From the NCBI GenBank assembly GCA_018389105.1, contig JACATO010000991.1, forward strand, positions 808,001 to 872,000: a stretch of DNA of 64,000 nt, written 5' to 3'. A program made the position numbers and the translations under genes. This stretch comes from Nautilus pompilius (taxonomy: Eukaryota; Mollusca; Cephalopoda; Nautilida; Nautilidae). A model generated the notes under the pieces. The model saw only the letters and a list, made by a program, of their open reading frames with translations. It ran no database searches and was not told the origin of the DNA. Positions 59,021 through 64,000 of this stretch are shown in pieces; position 1 is the first letter of the stretch; every line of letters begins with the position of its first letter.

Positions 59021-60677
59021 AGCGGTTTTACTGACCCTGCTGACTTTAGCCAAAGTGTTTTTTTTTCTTTTGCGTTTTTTTAAAAAATCTTTTTTTTTTT
59101 TAAATCTGATCTCTTAATTCCAAAAATTATTAAAATGTAAGCTTCAGTTCATCAATTACTTAATTTTTGACGTCTCAGATTCAAAAAGAAAAACATTCGC
59201 TTCCATTTATTGTACATGTTAAATCTTTAATTTATATTTTTTTAAGGACAAGAGAGATCCTGTTTTTGATTCATATTTTACTCGCATTACGCTTCTGACG
59301 GGTTCTTTTTTATATCTGTTTATTCGCCGGAAGAGAGAGAGAGGAAAAAAAATGGCGCTCGTGACATTTTTCCTGTCGAGTGACGAGGTAGAAGATTCGG
59401 CGACACGAGACGGAATGGCGGAGACCTTGACCTCTCAGATGGTCACGCGCGCCCTATCGTCGCTGACGAGCATCGGCAACCAACTCGGTCGTGGGCCGGC
59501 GTCGAACACTTCCACAGAGCGGGGCGTCTTAATTGATACCGAAACTAAAACCAGCAATTCCGTAATACAATAACTTTCTCACTTCGCCATATCTCGGTTT
59601 GCACACTTCAGCTGTCTGTCCTTGGCGCTCGCATTGTGCCGACAGCGCCCTCTAGCCAAAATCAATGTTACTCTGATTCACCGCGCTTCTAAACTTCCGA
59701 ATGGTGTCGCGTGGCTTTACTCGTTATCTTCCTTCTTATTAGCCGTGTTCTCTTTTAACAAAACTGTTTAACTTCATATTGATTGCGCTTCTCCCGTTTT
59801 TTTCCCCCTATTCCGGGGCATTTTGCGCTTGATTATTTGTGGAGAAGAGACTGCCTAGCTCCACGTTTCAGTTTGCCAGATTACTAATTAACCGAGCAGC
59901 TTTCTGTCCAGCCGTACCATCCCGCCACTGTACCACCCATAGCACTTTAAGCACACCAACCCCTTTCCAGAAATTGCATCCCTGCTTTCGCGCGCGATGC
60001 CATCACTTCGGACGAGTTCTATAAGAGTTGACTGACCTCGGCGACTTTCACGGGGCCCCAGCCCCCAACTGAGGCCAACCGCTAAGCTGCCAAATCTGTA
60101 CGCTTCCACTTCCGCTGCCATGCAACATAACAGCGATGTACTACCACCCACCATCTATGTAGGTATAGCGCATCATCACCCAGTTACTCTTCCATCTTGG
60201 CTTTTAGAAGAGTTAATTGCCAAAAAATTAAAACCAAACAAACACTACGGCCAACGCCGGCCCTTCCAAATGGCTTCACCGCTGGTTTCTCTGAATATTT
60301 TAAAATGCGCCATCTTGAAGGAGAAAAAAACAAGAAGAGGTGGATCACCTGGAATAACCATTTGTAAGAATAAAGAAAGACATCGGGGTCCAAGCTAAAG
60401 GAAAACAACGCAACTTCTGATTGAAAGCTTATTTATGCAAATTTCCATCTCCCGGAGAAGCCCAGATTTGTGTACATGGAGGCGTCTGGACTTTGTTTCA
60501 TGCCCACAGCAAGATTTACGGTTTGTCGTCTGCTAATATGCTTCACTAGCAGCATCCCTTGGTCTCCCCAAAAGCCTGTTCGTTTAAAAGAATGGAAAAT
60601 AAATGTTAAGATTTTTTTTTTTAAAAAGAAAGAAAGAAACGTCGTTGGGCGAGGAGACTGGTTCCGGATACGGGGCT
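59021..60677. other. Intergenic stretch downstream of the insulin-like gene
   Basis: Holds a T-rich run, then moderately GC-rich sequence. A plus-strand frame at 59352-59573 (MALVTFFLSSDEVEDSATRD...) is preserved but not recognised and has no clear splice context. No clear AATAAA on the minus strand was seen close to the insulin-like stop codon. Confidence 0.4.
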
Positions 60678-60874
60678 TTATCCGCACCGGTTGTTGCCCC
60701 TCGACCGGGCCCGACTGTGTTGGTGGCAGTACTCGGCGTATTCCTCCCAGGCGCATGGCTTTTGGTAGCAGCACTCGTTCATGATCCCCCGCTTCCGGAG
60801 CCCGCGATGTCCCCCCTGCGACGTGAGAAGCTGCGAGGCTTCACGGCGCGAGAGGAAAGGGAATTTCGTGGCAT
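60678..60874 (-). CDS. Dilp7-like gene: A-chain exon
   Basis: Strong acceptor (ttcttcttctcttgcag). Encodes the C-peptide remainder (DATKFPFLSRREASQLL...), RKR, then GIMNECCYQKPC and AWEEYAEYC, a basic tail with NNRCG, and TAA. The tail Cys is extra and could pair with the extra B-chain Cys. LSRR is a further possible dibasic cut in the C-peptide. Confidence 0.93.
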
Positions 60875-62435
60875 CTGCAAGAGAAGAAGAACGGGTAGAA
60901 TACACACGTGGATAATCGCCGTTTGTAATGGGGGCGGTGGACCCCCCCCCCATCGTGGGGCCGAGGGGCCTGGCCTGACGCCGCCTGCGGGAGAAAGGCT
61001 AGGGGGGGTCTAAAATGGCCGCGCTTCCTGCTGTCGACTATCCTTGAAGGGGATGAACGACTCCCGCAATTTTATTTTAGAAAAATGTCTGGAAAATATT
61101 CCCCAACAGCCGTGGCAGAGACATTAGGCCAGAATGGTCGCGGGCCGGCTGCTGGAACGGAGAGGATGGACGCCGCTTCGGCTTTAGCCCGCGTCTGCGA
61201 GTCACGTGACTCGGTATGAACGGCCACCCCTCCCAGACAAAAAAATTGATTAAAATCATCCTTTCTGAGTTTAAAATCAGTTCCATAACTGTTTAAGACA
61301 CGCTTCTGTCAAAAGGAAAGGACCTCTTTCCCCAATTTTTTTTTTGTTAAACGGGAGCAGAGAGATTATAGGGATATTGGAATCTGATGAAGATGCCAGC
61401 TACCTCGAGGTGCTGCCATCTCTATGGGCATAGAATCTGGCAAAGACAGAGCACGATTCCCGGTCCAGACTGTGTAAAGACACGACTGTCTGCGTCTATA
61501 CGGCTGGCATCAGTTGTGCAATTATGCAATGGCCTACGAGTCCTTGCGGAAGGTGGCAGACGACCGGTTACTCAAAAATGGCGGCGAGCGAGTTGAAGTC
61601 GCTTCCAGTCTCCACTGTCCAGTCATCAGCCGACTGCGGGTTCGCGCCTGCTGTATCCAGCTCAGAGGGAATAATGCTAGGAGGGTTGGCGGCTGATCGG
61701 ACTTTCCTGGTGAAAGGTGATGAGACTGCAGCACTTGTTATCCTTTCCTGTCACCCCCGTCAACAACTGGTGGGACGATCAGGGGCCTCAGCCCAGCACG
61801 CACTAATACCACGTCATCTTTTACTCCCAGGCGCCTGCATCAATCACGACCTATTACCTCCATTAGCATGTAATGGAATCCATGGGCTAATTTCTGTTAA
61901 AGAATACATGTTTTATACGTTTAAGATAGCTTTTGGTTTCTTCATATGTAAAATTAAATCGTTAGTTAACGGCGGCGCGGTAGTCCACTGGTTAACCTAC
62001 TGACCTGCTAAAGTCGAGAGGCCGCCGACGTGCAGAACGGCTCATTTTGGCGAACCTTCCCCAGGACAGTGGCCACGTGACTTTTCTCCGGGCACTCCGG
62101 AGTTTCCTCCCCACGTCTGAAAACGAAGAATTCTAATAGGGACCTCGATAGCGGAGTGGCTCACCACTAGGGGTTCGTCCTAGATGTGACGTTAAAGCTG
62201 CCGGGTTCTCGCCTGAGCTCTGCAGAGAAAGGGCTGGTTTTACGTACAAAAGCGTCCCGAACCGCTGTAGCGTCATCCCGTGACAAGAAAAGGGTTCTTT
62301 TGTCATGCCTATTTAGGTCTATGAGGAGGGGGCTAGTCCTTGATTCTACATCATACGGCTATTTCCGTTGTCTGGACGCTCGAGAAATATTACGAAAATA
62401 ACAGTTTCCAGGCAAAAGCAAATCCACATAAACGG

Positions 62436-62494
<59 letters not shown>

Positions 62495-63686
62495 GAGAAG
62501 TTAATACCTTCGAACCGCTAGAGATCACAAGCGGAACAGCTGCTTCAGCAACAACAACAAAAAAGACAAGAATGTCTTAATGTCTTCACAAGTCGTATAA
62601 TCAAGTGGACATTATGGATTCGATGTAAGGAAATATTTGGCCAGGAGCTGATTGCTTTACCGTTTGTTTTTAACTTACGGACATTCTGCCAGCCAAACAT
62701 CTATGAGTCTACCACGGGGAGAGAGAGATTCGCCCCTTTATTTAAATGACGTAAAAAGTCTTATCCGCTATTCGTTTTATAGACATTTTCAGATCAATTA
62801 GGGAAGAAACGGGTGCGCTGGCTGAGCGTGATTCGGCCGCAAGCAAAATATCAGGCTCTTCCGTGAGAAGCTTAGTTTTGTTGCGAGAAACTCGAGTACC
62901 ACCGTGAAGAATTGACGATCGACGTGACGCGTTCAATTTGGCCTTGCAGCCACGGGCCGTCGAAACTACTTCGAACAATTAATTTTCGCGATTTATTCTA
63001 CTCGCTCTCGGCTTTTTTGCGGTTGAGTTTCCGTTCCTTTCTTTCCTCCCCTTGCTAGTCGGTTCTCGCAATAGCCAAACCCTGGAGCCAACAACCATCC
63101 CGACAAGAATTATGTCCGAAACCATTTTCGCCCACCTTTTTTTTATCAAGATCTCCTCCAAATTAGAAATTAGGCTGCATTGGTCTATGGGGACTTCTAC
63201 CGTAAACATCCGTCACGCGTACTCAACACCACCTACCGGCAGCCGTCTAAATTACTTCAGCTCCTCTTTAGGAATGCCATTAGTCGACCGCGTTGTCGCA
63301 GATTGCCTTATTTTCTGACCATCACTAATAAATCAGGATTCGTTGGCGTTATTTGGTGTAGAATGTCTACCAACAAAACCCCCAGTTTCGTTTCCGAGAG
63401 CCGCTCCTCCAAACAAACGTTTCCATGACGACACCGGTGCCGCTCCCCGACGCTGTCTTCAAAGACAAGAAGCCTCAGTCTCTCCTAAATTAGATCGTAG
63501 CTTAAAATATCCTTACCTGGCTCTGGAGTAGCTGCGGCTGTAGCATTTTTATCGACTCTGGGCGCGGATCTTTTGCCCACTCGATATATATCGTAGGTGC
63601 AGGCCAGGTTGACGTGGGGTATCAGCTGTTCTCGACATCGCCGATGGCATTCCGTGTGCCAGGCGTCTCGCCACTCTGACGAAGTC
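60678..63686 (-). CDS. Dilp7/relaxin-like insulin peptide gene, 5' exon missing
   Basis: Two exons (63686-63517 and 60874-60678) encode a B chain, C-peptide and A chain, with a stop codon after the A chain. The B-chain part EWRDAWHTECHRRC, CREQLIPHVNLAC and DIYRVGKR closely follows Drosophila Dilp7 (WHTERHSRC...C...DIYR). The A chain ECCYQKPCAWEEYAEYC has the WEEYAEYC signature of Dilp7 and its CC-x4-C-x8-C spacing (x3 in vertebrate insulin). KR and RKR sites would free the chains. The 2.6-kb intron is phase 1 within the C-peptide, as is typical of insulin-family genes. The product would be a secreted hormone acting through insulin- or relaxin-type receptors. No signal peptide is encoded here, so an upstream exon is expected beyond 63737. 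Confidence 0.92.
61578..61709 (+). CDS. Possible first exon of a plus-strand gene (MAASELKSLP...)
   Basis: The ATG sits in AAAATGGCGGC, a YY1-like element often seen at start codons of CpG promoters. 44 codons (MAASELKSLPVSTVQ...GGLAADRTFL) reach a possible donor CTG|gtgaaa. Local GC is high. I do not recognise the protein and see no second exon before the right edge. It lies in the intron of the insulin-like gene, on the other strand. Confidence 0.25.
61973..62150 (+). repeat. tRNA-type SINE in the insulin-like gene intron
   Basis: Begins ggcggcgcggtagtccactg, gttaacctactgacctg (tRNA-like head), followed by a body with ggagtttcctccccacgtct and gaaaacgaa, the same core as the SINE at 43640. 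Followed by low-identity sequence up to a TTA run. Confidence 0.55.
62436..62494. repeat. (TTA)n microsatellite
   Basis: About 19 units in the intron of the insulin-like gene. Confidence 0.95.
62500..63516. other. Insulin-like gene intron near the B-chain exon
   Basis: Moderate GC, with 75-90-codon frames on both strands (e.g. minus 62742-62978 and 62979-63209), none recognised. Possibly unique regulatory sequence. Confidence 0.35.
63517..63686 (-). CDS. Dilp7-like gene: B-chain exon
   Basis: Acceptor after a pyrimidine tract (ttttccctttgcag), donor CCAG|gtaagg. The first base completes a codon of the upstream exon, then TSSEWRDAWHTECHRRC. The B-chain Cys pair is C-x11-C, as in insulin; an additional Cys lies four residues before it (CHRRC), where the fly protein has Arg. 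GKRSAPR marks the B/C cleavage site. A short ORF read upstream from 63718 (MDRPGIFSLCR) lacks signal-peptide character and spans the acceptor, so it was not used. Confidence 0.92.
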
Positions 63687-63724
63687 CTGCAAAGGGAAAA
63701 TATTCCGGGTCGGTCCATGTCGGT

Positions 63725-63810
63725 ACTTTATAAACACCGGGAGGGGGGGATTTCAACCAATCGCTGGGCGTGTTGCTAATTTCTGTCTAACTCTTCCAGC
63801 CAATTGCTAT
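63725..63810 (-). promoter_or_regulatory. TATA-like motif with paired CCAAT boxes upstream of the B-chain exon
   Basis: On the minus strand, ATTGGCTGG (about 63804) and GATTGGTTG (about 63760) are followed by GTTTATAAAG (about 63730). This order and spacing look like a core promoter. A start about 30 bases downstream would fall inside the acceptor region of the B-chain exon, so it would not give a signal peptide. It may serve another transcript or be chance. Confidence 0.25.
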
Positions 63811-64000
63811 GCATTTATCTTGGAACGCAGTAAAAGTAAAATTCGTAAGCTAATTTCACTTTAAATAAATAAAACATTTACTTTTGTTGCAATAAGGTTA
63901 CCACGGCCAAATGCTATAAATTTAACTTTATATCGCAACAAAATTTTCCCGGCCAATCTTTAGGCGTTACATTTTTTAATTGCAATGAAATTCAGCGTAG

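Noticed and set aside
61973-62050. A functional tRNA gene
   Set aside because: The head is tRNA-like but the cloverleaf is not intact and a SINE body follows.
63485-63737. Start codon at 63718 (MDRPGIFSLCR...) for the insulin-like gene
   Set aside because: The sequence across it is a clear pyrimidine-rich acceptor, and the resulting N-terminus is not a signal peptide, which a secreted hormone needs.

Overview
The window looks like invertebrate nuclear DNA, most likely from a mollusc and probably a cephalopod. This is an inference from long AT-rich introns, (TTA)n runs, tRNA-type SINEs, many Tc1/mariner relics, a copia-type element, invertebrate-style secreted tyrosinase domains and a Dilp7-like insulin gene. 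No species can be named from the sequence alone.

Minus strand, about 56239 down past the left edge: one very long gene. I could place 27 coding exons (6930 nt, about 2310 codons). All have GT-AG borders, and phases agree at every junction except one gap, where an exon is missing from my model (between 50653 and 45406). The protein starts with a signal peptide, then a NELL-like front half: thrombospondin-N/laminin-G-like domain, coiled coil and VWC. It then runs twice through a cassette of EGF, Kunitz, VWC-like module, tyrosinase-like domain, G-[YF]-D-x-x pentapeptide repeats and a Cys-rich NPC module, and ends in at least seven tandem VWC domains that run toward the left edge. Both tyrosinase domains have lost copper-binding histidines. 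I know of no described protein with this order of domains. The parts suggest a secreted matrix or morphogen-binding scaffold, not an enzyme.

The introns hold many mobile elements: two inverted Tc1-like copies, a third Tc1 relic split by a 1.27-kb inverted-repeat element, two inverted mariner copies flanking exon 2, hAT relics, several MITEs, a LINE scrap, SINEs, and a broken copia-family LTR element between exons G and H. Intron 1 also has a 40-bp minisatellite.

56.3-60.7 kb is the region between the two minus-strand genes. It is GC-rich in part and holds an unusual tandem array with 23 perfect TGACGTCA (CRE) palindromes.

60678-63686, minus strand: two exons of a Dilp7/relaxin-like insulin peptide (B chain and A chain, with the insulin-type phase-1 intron in the C-peptide). 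The signal-peptide exon is not seen and probably lies beyond the right edge. A possible plus-strand first exon lies in its intron.
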